This document shows positions 11,301 through 22,534 of a DNA stretch of 64,000 nt, one piece after another. The DNA lies in contig OX459096.1 of NCBI GenBank assembly GCA_949775045.1, positions 33,289,160 to 33,353,159 of the forward strand, read 5' to 3'. A model generated the notes under the pieces. That model worked only from the letters and a program-made list of their open reading frames with translations. It was not told where the DNA came from and made no database searches. The number at the start of each line of letters is the position of its first letter. Positions within the stretch are counted from its first letter, which is position 1. Source of the DNA: Metridium senile (Eukaryota; Cnidaria; Anthozoa; Actiniaria; Metridiidae). A program made the position numbers and the translations under genes.

Positions 11301-14300
11301 CTACCCCCCCCCGCACAAATAAAGAACAAACTATGTGGGTATGTAAAAGTAGAAAATCGAGTAACAGTAACTTTTTACCATGTCCTTGGCTAATGCTTGT
11401 TCATTTATTGTTCACTAATACTTTTTTATTAATTTGTCTCAAGATTGTGGTTGGTGGTTCTCCAGTCCAGATGATTCATATGACCCTCTAGCACCTACAG
11501 AGATCTGCAAAGGGTTTGATGATTCTCTTGAGCTTGTTAAAAAGACATTCAAAGAACAGGTAATCCTATCAAAGATTATAAGGGAATTACAACCAATCAT
11601 AGTTTGATGACCTATATGCTATTGTTCTGGACTGACTAGCCTCTCATACTATACATTGAATCAAAATATGGTAACCAATTTGAATAACTATTGTTCTGGA
11701 CTACTTGCCTATCATACACTGAATCAAAATATGGTGACCAATTTGAATAACTATTGTTCTAGACTGACTTGCTTCTCATACACTGAATCAAAATATGGTG
11801 ACCAATTTGAATAATTATTGTTCTGGACTGACTTGCCTCTCATACACTGAATCAAAATATGGTAACCAATTTGAATAATTATTGTTCTGGACCGACTTGC
11901 CTCTCATACACTGAATCAAAATATGGTAACCAATTTGAATAACTATTGTTCTAGACTGACTTGCTTCTCATACACTGAATCAAAATATGGTGACCAATTT
12001 GAATAACTATTGTTCTAGACTGACTTGCTTCTCATACACTGAATTAAAATATTGCAAACAGTTTGAATAACTATTGATTGTTCAGGACTGACTAGCCTCT
12101 CAATCTTTTTCACTTTGCTTGCTTTCTCTCTTTACATGAAATAACCATGTTATTTATGCTTTGTTTTTTCTTTCTTCTTCTTATAGGGACCATTTGATGG
12201 TATGTATACTGACAGTAGGCAATATAATGAAATTTTAAACACCGTGAAAAATGTTAAATAAACCATAGTTAATAGATGGAAATGGTTAGAAAACCCAGTA
12301 AATTTCAAAGAACTATCTCTTTGTTCAACCTTATGGCGAATATTGTTATGGTAAATGTGTTGAGTTTTGAATTTTATCGGAAAAAATCGGCGGGCGGTTT
12401 CTATTAACTATACCTTAACATTGTTTTAGCCCTTTTGTCGGAGTACTGTGTGATGAATCAGAAGATATTCTCATAGAGGACTATTTTAGCTTGGATTCTA
12501 ACGCTTCTAAGGAAAAAACTGAATATCACGATATATGGGAGGTTTTATAGAATTGCTTAAAACTACCTTGTGATGCTCCAAAATCAGAACCATGCATTGC
12601 AAAGACAAAAGCATCATCGGTCACACGAAAAAGAGTGGACGTCATTTTTTTGCTACTCACGGAACAAAATAAAAAGCAACATAACGTCTTAATTCACGAC
12701 AATTTTTACTAATGGAAAAAAAAATCATACCCATAGCATAAACATACAGAAATAGAAATAGACATAGGCATATACTATATTTAAGTACTCTTTTTACATA
12801 TATATTACAAGTGATTACCAGGAAGTAGGTACAGGCTGAATATAACAACTAAACTGAAGTTAACCGAGATAGATATAGCAGGATGGGGAAGAGTGGGTAC
12901 CAATTACGAATCACGTGCCGTTTTTTTTCATGATTTCACGGATCACGTAAAGAGTTTTCACGAACCACAGTTTTAGAACTCGCGATGTTTAACTCTAATG
13001 TTTCTACTAGGCAATGTTTTGCGCTTGTTGGATAGATAATCAATATTAACTGGATCTAACAGATATATAAAGAATAACACTGCTAGTAATAAACGTCTCA
13101 TTTTACACAACCATTTATATGAAAAGCTATCCTGTTTTCACGGATTACCGATTCTGTAATCACGAGTTACGACAGTGAAAATGATTGTCAAAAGAGAAAA
13201 GGATCAGATATTTATCATTTGTATTAATTTAAATAAACTATAAAGCAGTTAAAAAAACTATAAAAATGATCTAAAGATTCATTGAATATGAAAAAGATTT
13301 TTGGATTTGAAAAACATTAGTTTTACGATTTTAATAGCGTAGATACACTGCAAAAACGGCTGAGTAGATACAACTCAGTATATTGAGTTAATCATGGATT
13401 CAGGATCATGACACTTTATAGTGAGTAAACCCAACTCTATAGTGAGTAAACCCAACTCTTTGGTAAGTAAAAGTGAGGTTAAACTCAATATATATTGAAT
13501 ACATTGTACTCAATGGCACATCTACATATATGTTTACTCTTAATAATGAGTTGGGTTTACTCACTATAAAGTGTCATCCTGTATGCATGATTAACTCAAT
13601 ATACTTAGTTGTATCTACTCAATTTTTCAGTGTATTGTCATGCATTTTTAAAGTGGTGATTTTTTTATTCTTCCCTTATGTACATCCTATATGTTTCCCA
13701 TCTATATACATTATTAATAATAATTTATTAATAATAATCGATAATAATACATTACTTAATGCAAACGCTGTAGTTTGCGGCAAGGACATTGAGAGTCGGT
13801 ATGTCCTGTTTTCAACGTCCAATTAAAGTACAGTTCCATACGTTTTGAAGTAGAGTTTGTTGATTGTTTCTCGTTTGTGTTAATGCAATTATTTTTGTCT
13901 AAAGACTGCCTTGATGATCGATTTACGATACCTTCTAATACGCCAGGCATAAATCAGCGGGTTAAACACAGAGTTAAGATAAAGGAACGGAATGGTAGAT
14001 CTGTACAAGGCAAAATACCAACCTTGTTTAGTACATGCTGGATAGTAAGATGTGATTCCAAGGATAACTAGCCACGGACTGAACGAGATCACAAACCCAG
14101 CAAGAACAAAAAAAGCGGTCACTAAAAGGTTTCCTTCTCTCTTTAAGCGTTTCAGTTCTTCGTTTCTCAGGTTTAGTTGTGGAAGGACGTATCTGCGGAC
14201 TCGGGACAAATGTCTTTTCAAAACGATGTAAGTGGTTGTATAATTTAGAGTGATAAGGACGAAAGGGATGATAAAAACACAGTAGATTGTTGCTTGTCAA

Positions 14301-17300
14301 TATACAAGTGGATCTAAAAACGCCTCCATTGAGCTTGAGAGGAACGCCAACGGGCAAAGAATGTAAGCCAGACGTTTCAATAACTTGGTTTTGATATGGT
14401 TACGGTAGAAAAAAGGAGCTGCGATGGCGATGAGTCGGTCAAACGAGAACGCTGTAATACAAATAATACCACTCCTTACTGTGAACTGAGAAACGAGCTT
14501 TTCTTGTAGAATACCTCGTATTCTGATAGATGGTATGCCTTGAGAGTTAAGGATACTGAATATACCCACATTAAGCGCCGTGATAGCACCAGTCATGAGA
14601 TCTGTGACAGCTAAAACAGTGATGAGTACTCCTCCTTTGGTTCTGAAACACCGTAGTGGATTACGATATATAGTGACTAAAAGAGTGCCGTTTGTAAGAC
14701 CAGACCCGATGGCAATGACGAGAAGTACGATTCCATTGACTAAGAGTACATTGCTGTTGAATGTGTTCATTGTGACGTTGTGACGTTGTAGTCGAGACGA
14801 GTTAAGTATGATGAAGTTATGGCTTATTGCTGTAGAAATGTAAAATTGAAACTTTCGAGCAAATGACAAAATATGTCGACTCGCGATTACTGAAGTCTGA
14901 TAAAGACTATTGAATTGGTCTTCGTTGGGGCGCATTTTTAACAGCTAAATAAGACGTCATAGCGAAAAATAGTCGTAGTTTCCTGTAGTTTTAATGGAGA
15001 AGATAATAAATTGTTAATTTCTAGTCATTACGTCCAATTCTAAACTGGTTTTGTTAAGGACCATTTCCTGTGTCAAAAACCGTTCACTTAACAATCTTCT
15101 ACTAAAAAAAACCATTGTCAGTGGATTTAGTAGTTGGTTGTTTTCAATTCCACAAAAACCGGCCCGGTAATTGGGGTTGGAAACGGTAAACACTTCTTCT
15201 GTTGAGTCAAGTTGAACATTTTCAAAATTTAACGTGCAATCTTATATGCCCTTAAAAAAAGCAATTAAAGTTAAAGAGCATGTAAAAGTTTGTAAGCGCC
15301 ACCCATGCACTCAAGGGTTTACTTAAGGACGGGGCCTACTAATTAAAAATTAATGTATTCTTCAAACAACTATGTGAGTTGTTTTAACCCTTTAGAGGGT
15401 TCTTCAAATCTGGCTAAAAAAGGTGGGGTCACCGGGCAGTTAAGAGAAATAATAAGCCTTAAACATCGCTGAAGTCACGATTTTACCGGCATCGACAAAT
15501 AAAAATATTTTTCAAAGGCTTTTCATTGAAACATCTCTTTGATAGCGGTAAAGGATCAACAAGTAATTTTCTAATAGGAATATATATTTTGTAACGTATT
15601 TTCAAAAGTTAGTAATGAAATATGATTTTTTTAGCATCGCGACTTGTATTTTACGAGGTTCAGAAAATTCGAAATTTTGTCGATTTTCTATTCCAAAATC
15701 GGTTGTTTTTTCGAAATTTTACATCAAAACGATTGTTTAACATGTTCTTAATAATTACAGGTGTAAAAAAATTGGGGTCACCGGGCGATTGAAAAAGTTA
15801 TCGCGTAGTAAACTTTGCCGCCGAAGATCGTAAGACAATTTCTTTCCGGTCCCCTCCCTACTAAGTAAAGAAATTCGTCATCATAAGTGCATTATGGGAC
15901 AGTTTTTATATACATGGCTATCGTCGCGTCTACCATCGTTCGTCTGTTTTTTTCGTCTTATTATAACTGCACGAAAATTTGCCAAAGCGGCCAGTTTTTG
16001 CATTCCTTTTTCCAGAACTTGTCTCGATTATATAGTTCATTATATAATTAATTCTTGTATCGGAAAATTAAATATATATGTTATTTACCGGCTAGGAGGT
16101 CCGTATAGTGAAAAACTGCTCGAGTTCTTAGTTTTTCACTATACAGACAGGCCTCTAGCTGGTAAATAACTTATTTATTTTTTTATTCTCTCTATTAATG
16201 TTTTTGATAGTTACGACGCGCGTTGCTTTCAAATGGCTTCCCAGTAGTTTTACTGAAAAAGAGCGGGTTTTCAGAAACCGGTTTTCATTCAGCATGTGAT
16301 GGAAATTTTAATGCCAAAATATTAAAATTACTGGAGTTTTCTTCATCATTTCAAAACAAAGATTGTTTTAAGACAAAAGGTTTTGTTTATATCTCAACAT
16401 CAAAGAAAGTCAAGAAACAAAAAACAAGTTTTACAAAGGATTTTAGCTGACATGCACAAACAACCTGGAAGTGAACCACGATGGATGTTGAAACGAGTTC
16501 TAATTCGTCGGTCTTGTGGACGTTTGTGGAAGCCTACTAAAGCTTATTTTTCGATAATTAATAAGAAATAAGAAATTTAATCGTAGTCACCGTCAACTGG
16601 TGAAGGAATTAAATTGTCTGTGTGGAACTTTATGAAGAAGATGAAAGATAAAAGCACTAGGATCGCTGACAGGACTTTGAATCAAGCAAATCGACCTTAT
16701 TCAGGATTGTTTAACCTTTTTTATGCAGAAAAAAAAGACAAGAACACTACCTTACTTCAAAAACGTTGTAAACTTTGTAGATAAACTTCTCGTGAATTTA
16801 TAGCATTTTAAAAGTAACTGAAAAGAAACGATAAATCTCATCAAACTGATAGCTCAATTAACCGCCACGTTGTTTACAAGGAAATATAAAAATTGCAAGT
16901 ATATTTTTCAACTATTATTGAGGTATGTGAACGAGCTTTATATTCTTTAGAAAATTAAAAAAAAAACTACAGCCTTTTGTGTATTCTCGTGTATTCTCTC
17001 GTGAGTTTTTGTAATTATATTGATTTGATTTTCTCAACTTTTGCTTGTCAAAATGTTTGCAAAAACAACCAATGCTCGCCACGTAGCTTTTAATTTGATC
17101 TCAGTCGGTTATCGAATTAATTCTGTCAGTGTTTTGGAAAAAAATAAAGCTTAATATTCCACTTATACTTTCAAAATGTTTTTTACATTTGTTTACTACT
17201 TTTCGCTCGTTTTTAATACGACGCTCGCCGTCATATCGCTGGATTTATTGCAGGCATGATTTTACCTCAAGATGCGCAGTAGCCTGCGCAGTGGCAATAG

Positions 17301-20300
17301 TAGGCTCCGTCCTTAAACTAAAAACAACGCATTTAATTAAGGAGGTTTCCTACAGTTTTTCTAGTGCTTGACCGGTCATCTTTAAACGTCTGTAGATCTG
17401 ATATGCAAACAACACAGCTTTCACACTTTGCCAACTTGTTACATAAAAGATTGAAGTTTGTGAGGGTGTGTCTTTTGTTTACATCGGCGTTACCATAGCG
17501 ACGAAACAATGACATCACGGTTTTTGATTAGCAGCGATTTTACGCATTTTTCGATCTAAACTTTTAAAACCGACCTTCACAGTGCTAATATATGGCTGTT
17601 TGCCTAGAAGTATACGAAGTTTGGAGAAAATCGTAGAAGCCGATTTTGAATAATTTGAGAGGCAATTTTTTAAGCTGCAAATTCACTCTTTCTTATTTGC
17701 CATCCAAAAACATCCTAACAATCCCTTCGACTGCACAAATTTTGCTCCAACTTTAGACTACTTGTCTACAAAATTTCAAGTCGGAAGGTGCTTTGGATCA
17801 CCGTCAGTGTGCTTCAACGTAGACACAAAATTGGGCTGATTTTTAGCAAAAATCATGAAAAAAACGCTCAATGAACTTTAAGAAAAACCCGTCCAATGAT
17901 TTTTTTCTAACTTCCGTGAGTTAAACTTGAGAATATTTACAATACACTGTCCAAGCGCGTACTTGATTGAAGCTTTTTAAGGTACTCAAATAAAATTCCA
18001 AAGTTGAGCATATGCTGTGTAACTCTGCGCTCAAGATTCTAGGTTCATGTTGATGTTTGCAAGCTCACATTCCAGCATGAAGGTATGCTTCAGTATGCTA
18101 ATTAGAGGCATGATGTTGCCATGGTGTCACGCTTTTCACTCCGCTGCGCTGCCGTACGTGTGTCTTGCGTAAAAAAATATTTCGACTGCATTATATCATT
18201 ATGAAAACAAACATTCTTAATAAAGTCTTTTTTAATATGCATCTATTTTATAACAAATTTGTAATGCGTTGTTGAACAACTGGATATTGACGCTATAAAA
18301 AATAAAATAATTATTATTTTTGCGTACAACCGCATTGCAGATATGCTCGGGCTAAATGCTAACAAGTTTTGTGGTTTACCGTGCAGGCTCGGTTACAAAG
18401 GATTTACTTAGATCTAAAAATACAAAACATATATTACATGTAGGGAATATGGGATTATTTCCCCACTGGTTGTGTAGATTTCAGCTTCAAAAGGTCTAAA
18501 ATTGAACATTTTCGCGTGAATGATTCCTTATGGAAAAGTTAAAAAAAAAACAAGAAAAAGTGCCAATAATAAAATAGAGTAAAAACAGCCTAGTAAAGAG
18601 TCCATTAAAACTAATAATAATAATTTTAATAAAAATGTATTACTTTTAAGTTTTAGGCGCAAATTAACATGGGTATATGATCAAATGCGTCCATTAAAAT
18701 AACTCCCTTTAAGGTGTAATCATAACACTTTTTTAATGCCATTAAGGGATACTAGCTACGAGCAAGCCCGATACTATGACCACTGAGTCGTCCCTTCCCT
18801 GGGCCACACCTTTGTTACATCCCAGCTGTGAGCTACTCACATCAATCTTCTTTATATATTCTTCTTATATATATTTTTCATACCTAAAAAAACCCTTACC
18901 TTAAAACTTACCTTATTAGTTAGAAAAAGACACCTATATAATACAACTTTTGTTGTTAACTGATGCAAAATCAATGAAATCCAATGAAATGGACTACCTA
19001 TGGTGTTATAAATCTATAAACCCTTCGTTTGCTACTTGTATCACTGCACTGTATGTAACTATGTTGTCATTTTCACAGGTGTGGTGGGGTTCAGTCAAGG
19101 AGCAAGTTTTCTTTCAATAATATGTGCATTAAGAGATCAAGGTAACTCTTTCATTCGTTCGTTCATTCATTCATTTTTATTTCTCCATTTCTTTGTTTAT
19201 TTATTGACAATAATAATAATATGATTATTATAATGGCTATTACAGTGCAATTATGAGAAGGATGATGATTCATCTATTTGTTTGTTTGTTTGTTTATTTA
19301 TTTGTATGTTCGTATGTTTGTTTGTATATTTGTTTGTATGTTTTTCTGTTTGTTTGTTTATTTGTTTGTTTGCCGGTTTGTTTGTTTGCCGGTTTGTTCG
19401 TTCGTTCGTTCGTTTGTTTGTTTATATGTTTGTTTGTTCGTTTGTTTGTTTGTTCGTTTGTTTGTTTGTTTATATATATATTCGTTCGTTCGTTTGTTTA
19501 TTTATTTATTTATACGTTTGTATGTTTGTTTGTTTGTTTTATTTGTTTATTAGCCTTTCTAAATATCTCAATACAAAAAGTCAGTGGCCTCCTGTTGTTG
19601 TGCGCGCATGAATTAATAAGGTGTCTTCTAGTACTCAACCATTTAGCCTGATTTTCGAACGGGTTCTATGCTAACACTATGGCTTTCTCCCTTTGGGGAA
19701 TCGGTCAGGAAGGAAGTGATAGCGAAGGATCCAGGTCGCATCTAAACTGAAATTAGCCATAATATTTTGTATGTGTTGTTTTTGCTAACACTATGGCTTT
19801 CTCCCCGGCTACGGGGAATCGTTCGTGAAGGAAGTGATAGCGAAGGATCCAGGTCGCATCTAAACTGAAATTAGCCATAATATTTTGTATGTGTTGTTTT
19901 TGGTAACACTATGGCTTTCTCCCCGGCTACGGGGAATCGTTCGTGAAGGAAGTGATAGCGAAGGATCCAGGTCGCATCTAAACTGAAATTAGCCATAATA
20001 TTTTGTATGTGTTGTTTTTGCTAACACTATGGCTTTCTCCCCGGCTACGGGGAATCGTTCGTGAAGGAAGTGATAGCGAAGGATCGAGTTCGTGTCTGAA
20101 CTGAAATTAGCCATAACATTTTGTATGTGTTGTTTTTGGATTTCTTAATAATACATAACAACATTGATGTGCATAATGTTTGTTGTTTTTAGGAGTGTTT
20201 CAGTTTGATTTCGCTATCATGGTGGCATCATTCAAGTCAAAATCATCTGCACATCAAGTCCATTATGACAAACCGATCACATGTCCTTCATTACATGTTT

Positions 20301-21245
20301 ATGGTGACACTGATAGAGTCATTCCTAAAGGTAAATTTAATTCTAATACTTAAAAAGATCTTTGGCTACAATGATGTCAAAGAGCCAGTTAGAATTTTAA
20401 TTCTTAAAATAATAATAATAAAATGTTTTCTATAGCGAAATTGAAATAAAATTGATATAAATAAGATAAATGGAGAAAATATTAAAGTTATTTGGTATTT
20501 TGCAAAATCTCAACACGTTAAAATAAAATAGGTTAACATGCCCCCCCCCCCCCCCCCCCCCCCAGTCCTCCAAAGATCTTCTTTTTTATAATCGTGTGTT
20601 TGTTCTTACAGTGACTTTATTGACCAAATCGTAATCGTAAACGATTATTTCCTCGGATGAATAATTGGATTGTGTGACCATATAGAAATGGCTGAATCAG
20701 TGTGCGATTTTCATGTGATGGTGCACAAAATTCGATCTTTCGCGCTGTGCATGCTGGTAGGGATAGTAACATTTCGATATTTGTTTTATTATTTATAGAA
20801 AACAGCGAGGAACTCGTCAAACACTTTGTCGATCCAGTGATATTAAACCACCCAGGCGGTAGGTGCATCTAATTATTTTAATTATATTTACTGCTGCTCT
20901 TGAACAAACCGCGAGATTCAGTTTTGATGGAAAGCATTATATTGATTTATCAGAACAATTATTGAGTCATTGAAATTCAATAAATTCAATAAATTAGCGG
21001 TAAACTGTTGTGGACGGCGTAAGACAAACACAATGACTAGCTGTTATATTATTACATGTGAACTGTAAAGTTCTCAAGTGTGGTTTCTTGTGCGCTTTTA
21101 CCGTGTCTATTATGATACCGTGCGCGAAACATCAAACCTAATTTTATTTAATTTTCCTTTACTTGTAGGTCATTTTGTGCCAGCTTCTTCAGCGCAAAAG
21201 AAGGTCTACCTAGAATTCCTAGAGAAATTTGTATCGGTTAAATGA
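8352..21245 (+). CDS. OVCA2: OVCA2-like serine hydrolase (FSH1 family), ten exons
   Basis: Exons: 8352-8384, 9424-9446, 9737-9810, 10279-10347, 11444-11559, 12187-12199, 19079-19141, 20193-20330, 20799-20858, 21169-21245. All splice sites are GT/AG and the phases agree; the product is 221 residues, close to the usual length. It begins MADAAAKKVLK then ILCIHGYRQNA, the FSH1-family start. GWWFSS, GPFDGVVGFSQGAS, HVYGDTDRVIP and GGHFVPAS follow, giving a complete Ser115-Asp171-His198 triad. The family are cytosolic alpha/beta hydrolases; OVCA2 relatives cleave ester substrates such as long-chain alkyl esters. Exon 6 is only 13 bases (GPFDG). Intron 6 is 6.9 kb and contains an antisense GPCR gene and a TIR element. 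AATAAA lies near 21332. The last exon has a second copy at 39967 in the segmental duplication. Confidence 0.95.
8627..8970. repeat. 96-bp tandem repeat in OVCA2 intron 1
   Basis: About 3.5 copies starting at 8627, 8723, 8819 and 8919 (spacing 96, 96, 100; the later copies gained CATA). Each contains GAAACCTATTGTATTCTTTG and ATTGAATGACATGACTGTAC. Because 96 is a multiple of three, the minus strand shows a periodic open frame that is unlikely to be a gene. Confidence 0.93.
8974..9208. mobile_element. Short inverted-repeat element (MITE-like)
   Basis: The left end TACGTAGAGGGTCCTGAA is matched by TTCAGGACCCTCTATGTA at the right end, an imperfect 18-base terminal inverted repeat. The interior is GGGA-rich (GATTGGGA-type runs) and has no coding capacity. 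Confidence 0.65.
10379..10778. mobile_element. Inverted-repeat element hosting a second one
   Basis: The left end AATAGACCTCTTTACCT matches AGGTAAAGAGATCTATT at the right end in inverse orientation (16 of 17). The interior also contains CCCATTTCAGATCATGTG and CATGGTCTGAAATGGG, again inverted. The element at 10534-10760 sits inside it, just before the right terminus. Confidence 0.6.
10534..10760. mobile_element. MITE with AGGCTACGTTTACAC termini
   Basis: AGGCTACGTTTACAC at the left is repeated in inverse orientation as GTGTAAACGTAGCCT at the right, a perfect 15-base terminal repeat. The interior is non-coding. It is nested in the inverted-repeat element at 10379-10778. Confidence 0.72.
11620..12110. 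repeat. 64-bp tandem repeat in OVCA2 intron 5
   Basis: About 7.5 copies of a 63-64 base unit containing AACTATTGTTCTGGACTGAC, CACTGAATCAAAATATGG and ACCAATTTGAATAA. The copies begin about 60 bases after exon 5 and end about 75 bases before the 13-base exon 6. Confidence 0.93.
13344..13634. mobile_element. Inverted-repeat element in OVCA2 intron 6
   Basis: TACACTGCAAAAACGG at the left is mirrored by TTTTTCAGTGTA at the right. Inner blocks (GAGTAGATACAACTCAGTAT, GAGTTAATCATG and GAGTTGGGTTTACTCACTAT) also recur in inverse orientation, giving arms of well over 100 bases. Non-coding. Confidence 0.7.
13889..14770 (-). pseudogene. Class A (rhodopsin-like) GPCR with one in-frame stop, nested in OVCA2 intron 6
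   Basis: Read on the minus strand from the ATG at 14770 (MNTFNSNVLLVNG) the frame holds a whole receptor. TM1 has GSGLTNGTLL, TM2 LAVTDLMTG (Asp2.50), TM3 ends SFDRLIAIAAP (a DRY variant), TM5 IYCVFIIPFVLITLNY, TM6 FVISFSPWLVIL and TM7 SVFNPLIYAW (the NPxxY motif). A TGA at 14297-14299 interrupts codon 158 in the loop between TM4 and TM5. The frame before and after it is the same and both parts are fully conserved, so this is a single point change, not a frameshift. It looks like a member of the large cnidarian amine/melanocortin-like orphan receptor pool; the ligand is unknown. Very young pseudogene, null allele or base error are all possible. The open frame extends 55 codons upstream of the chosen ATG. 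Confidence 0.85.
15323..17316. mobile_element. 2-kb non-autonomous DNA element with TTAA-ended terminal repeats
   Basis: The left end TTAAGGACGGGGCCTACTA and the right end TAGTAGGCTCCGTCCTTAA are inverse copies (18 of 19). Both outer ends are TTAA, the target site used by piggyBac-type transposases; that link is an inference. The interior repeats GGGGTCACCGGGC twice (about 15423 and 15776). No transposase frame is found. A hairpin element is nested at 16080-16170. Confidence 0.65.
16080..16170. mobile_element. 91-bp hairpin nested in the TTAA element
   Basis: GTTATTTACCGGCTAGGAGG and GTATAGTGAAAAACT on the left are matched in inverse orientation by AGTTTTTCACTATACAGAC and GCTGGTAAATAAC on the right. 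The whole folds into an almost continuous stem with a loop of about ten bases. Confidence 0.7.
17317..19035. other. Remainder of OVCA2 intron 6, no feature recognised
   Basis: AT-rich intron sequence with no convincing reading frame, repeat array or terminal inverted repeat. It runs up to the acceptor of OVCA2 exon 7 at 19079. Confidence 0.5.
19275..19552. repeat. TTTG-rich microsatellite
   Basis: About 280 bases of TTTG/TTCG/TTTA tetramers in OVCA2 intron 7. All three forward frames stay open because the repeat lacks stop codons in phase; the resulting Phe/Val/Cys/Leu-rich frames are artefacts. Confidence 0.95.
19671..20138. repeat. 118-bp tandem repeat in OVCA2 intron 7
   Basis: Four copies starting at 19671, 19785, 19903 and 20021. 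Each contains AACACTATGGCTTTCTCC, the small palindrome CCCCGGCTACGGGG, GAAGTGATAGCGAAGGATC and TAGCCATAATATTTTGTATG. The first copy lacks part of the palindrome. It ends 55 bases before exon 8. Confidence 0.95.
20541..20563. repeat. Poly-C run of 23 bases
   Basis: An uninterrupted C homopolymer in OVCA2 intron 8. Its length in the assembly is probably uncertain. Confidence 0.9.
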
Positions 21246-21431
21246 AAATTAAATAACCATCATCATATTATAAATATCGATGTATTCCCTTCAGCTCCCT
21301 GGCCCTTACCGGTATTAAGAAACATCCATCAAATAAAGCTAAAGGCGTGTTATTTTTCATTGACTCATATCGAACGGTAATATTTCCGGTGCTAAACGTG
21401 AGATTTCGTTTACTTGTATGTAAGGGAGAAA

Positions 21432-21847
21432 ACAGCTATTTTAAAAAAATGTTGAACACTAAATAGTGCATTCCAAGACCAAAGGGCATTGTGGGTCTCA
21501 CTAGCTTGAACATTAAAAATGAATATACAGCGATATTTACTCCCCATAAATAACTCGTATACTATTTTGAATGGAATGCACTAAGAATAAAGTAACTAAT
21601 TATTATTTAGTTTACTTTAATCAATAGAGTACAAATATTATACCGGTGAAACAAGTAGTACTAATTAGTACTAAATAGTGCTAATTAAACAATAGAAAAC
21701 AATAGAATTAGCACAAAATATCACTATTTAGTACTATTTATGTTTCATGCTTTTAATGTTTGTACTCTATTGCCTGACCCAAAATGCATTTCGGTCTTGC
21801 AATGCACTATTCAGTATTCAGTATTCTACGTTTTTTGAAATAGCTGT
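21432..21847. mobile_element. MITE with ACAGCTATTT termini (copy A)
   Basis: The left end ACAGCTATTTTAAAAAAATG and the right end TTTTTTGAAATAGCTGT are inverse copies. The inner arms GTGCATTCCAAGACC and TCGGTCTTGCAATGCAC are also inverted. Related copies lie at 40230-40804 (through the segmental duplication) and 50646-50927 (independent, in the lectin gene). Confidence 0.8.
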
Positions 21848-22534
21848 ATACACATGTATACAATATAGTGCTTTGTGGTATTAAGAATTTCGCACGCGCT
21901 CTTTACATACGCGTAACACAGCTGTGACGACAAAGCCCTCTCATAGTTTATCCTAGCTAGCTGATAGCCTGAAAGCTTGGTTATTAATAAAATAACCGTT
22001 TCTATGCGATCGTGCAGCTGGTTATTAATAAAATCAATACAGGGTGATGAAACGTGTCTGTTCAAATAGATATGAGATGGTATCCCATCTGGTCCAGCAT
22101 AACTGTCAGTAATAAGTCGGTAAGATCTATTAATTGTTACTACACCACATCAATATGACACGGGTGAAAAACGCACGGCGCACAATGGGAAGACGGTCGT
22201 GTTTACAATAAAACCATTGGAGATTTACCAGCGTTTGTTAAATCTTAAAAGTTAAGAAAGTTCGTGGAAAGTTGGTGCTTATATTTCCCTAACACATTAC
22301 ATTATAGTTGTTTTCTTTCCCTTGTCAAATAATACAAGAGAAATTCGCATAATAAATAACCATACGAAAACACAAAACCCTTTGTAAAATCTTCAATTAA
22401 CGAAGTTTCTCGTATTTCATCAGTTTACTATGGTAACACGTTTATAGAGTGACAATTTTTTCTAATTAATATTCCATTCAATTAGAAAAATATCTTTAGG
22501 AAATGTATAACGTCTGCTTGTGTCTGTATACTGT

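Noticed and set aside
12430..12550. Short frame reading GVLCDESEDILIEDYFSLDS at the start of OVCA2 intron 6
   Set aside because: It lacks acceptor/donor logic with neighbouring exons and is not needed for a complete OVCA2. It may be a mobile-element remnant, but too little is seen to call.
13473..13826. 117-codon plus-strand frame
   Set aside because: It overlaps the inverted-repeat element at 13344-13634 and the 3' flank of the GPCR; hydrophobic AT-rich composition only.
14297..14299. Selenocysteine recoding of the GPCR TGA
   Set aside because: Class A receptors are not known selenoproteins, no Cys is expected at this loop site, and I see no SECIS-like element downstream.
19253..19651. Three overlapping FVCLFVCLF frames that look like membrane proteins
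   Set aside because: TTTG microsatellite inside an OVCA2 intron.
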